From Azorinus chamasolen (lineage: Eukaryota; Mollusca; Bivalvia; Cardiida; Solecurtidae), in contig OY755241.1 in the NCBI GenBank assembly GCA_963576725.1, forward strand, positions 56,048,484 to 56,112,483: a stretch of DNA of 64,000 nucleotides, written 5' to 3'. Both the position numbers and the translations under genes were made by a program. Every line of letters starts with the position of its first letter. Position 1 is the stretch's first letter. The notes under the pieces are model-generated. The model saw only the letters and a list, made by a program, of their open reading frames with translations, was not told the DNA's origin and searched no databases. This document shows positions 63,512-64,000 of this stretch, piece after piece.

Positions 63512-63765
63512 TCAACCCTTCGCTTGCTGAATTTTAAATTACAGTTCTCCTTCTTAACCCATGCCCTGTTGTATACTTACATATATCTTCTCTTCACTGT
63601 GTACAAGTATTTCGCTGTGAAATCACTGCTGTGGAGTGCACTGGTTGCACAATCAACTTGTAAATAGTGCAGACCCAGATGAGACAGCCCCTGCAGGAGC
63701 TGTCTCATCTGGGTCTTCACTATTTACAGGTAGGTATATTAACGTGAATAGCAAGCGAATGGTTG
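63512..63765. mobile_element. Family C MITE, reverse orientation
   Basis: aacccttcgcttgctgaatt start and gaatagcaagcgaatggtt end; core gacccagatgagacagcccc .. ggagctgtctcatctgggt. Border TTAA has decayed to tcaa/ttga. A family D core and tail follow at 63780-63946. Confidence 0.75.
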
Positions 63766-64000
63766 ATATAAAGAAGACGAGGATCAGACAGCTCCTGTAG
63801 AAGCCTTCTGATCAGGGTCTGCTCCGTTTGCATATGGAATAATATAGCTCTGATTTTACAGTTTCGGCCATTATTAACATTCAGCAAATAAATATTCTTG
63901 ATGTCACCATTTCTTACATGATTATGCATGGAGTAAAGAGTTAAATGAATGACTGCATTCAATGTGACTTTGACAGTGAATAGTCATCTGACTCTTAACC

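Noticed and set aside
1450..63946. The many identical hairpins considered as transcription terminators or microRNA genes
   Set aside because: They occur inside transposon copies with TTAA or TA borders; hairpin size and number are explained by MITEs. Small-RNA production remains untested.

Overview
This is eukaryotic nuclear DNA: small exons with GT..AG junctions, AT-rich introns, and a very heavy load of short transposable elements. The repeats (about 155-165 bp tandem arrays next to ACGG/ACAG microsatellites, tRNA-derived SINEs ending in GTGA repeats, 'gggcaataactcc'-type repeats) resemble those of bivalve molluscs. I call it a bivalve contig; the genus cannot be fixed by eye.

Two host genes frame the window, both on the minus strand. 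At the left, seven tiny exons between 272 and 15029 splice in phase into a protein resembling DSN1, a subunit of the MIS12 kinetochore complex; the N-terminus is inside the window and the C-terminus runs off the left edge. At the right, eight exons between 52599 and 63454 encode the C-terminal third of the DEAH helicase DHX9 (RNA helicase A) and end in a glycine-rich RGG/GGF tail and a TGA stop; the helicase core lies beyond the right edge.

Between them: a plus-strand gene or pseudogene at 18.6-24.7 kb (acidic N-terminus, coiled coil, RNase H-like body, Tudor-like end, frame broken at least five times in the body); a Penelope-like reverse transcriptase fragment (26.1 kb); a broken LINE RT (28.4-30.0 kb); a second broken LINE on the minus strand (33.9-36.4 kb); a minus-strand protein with two PC4-type domains, split by a tandem-repeat transposon (36.8-38.7 kb); a plus-strand SprT-like zinc metallopeptidase with one frame break (40.7-41.5 kb); and an unassigned intact 93-codon ORF (42.1 kb).

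Most of the rest is repeats. At least eight families of short palindromic MITEs are present, many nested so that insertion order and target site (TTAA or TA) can be read directly. Several TTAA families with different termini carry versions of one hairpin core (CCAGATnAGAC in the left arm), which is the most unusual pattern here. Pearl-like elements with tandem cores, minisatellites, foldback elements and hAT-like elements fill further space.

No rRNA, tRNA gene or CRISPR array was seen. Exon joins were made by eye from splice consensus, frame and recalled family resemblance; no database search was possible.
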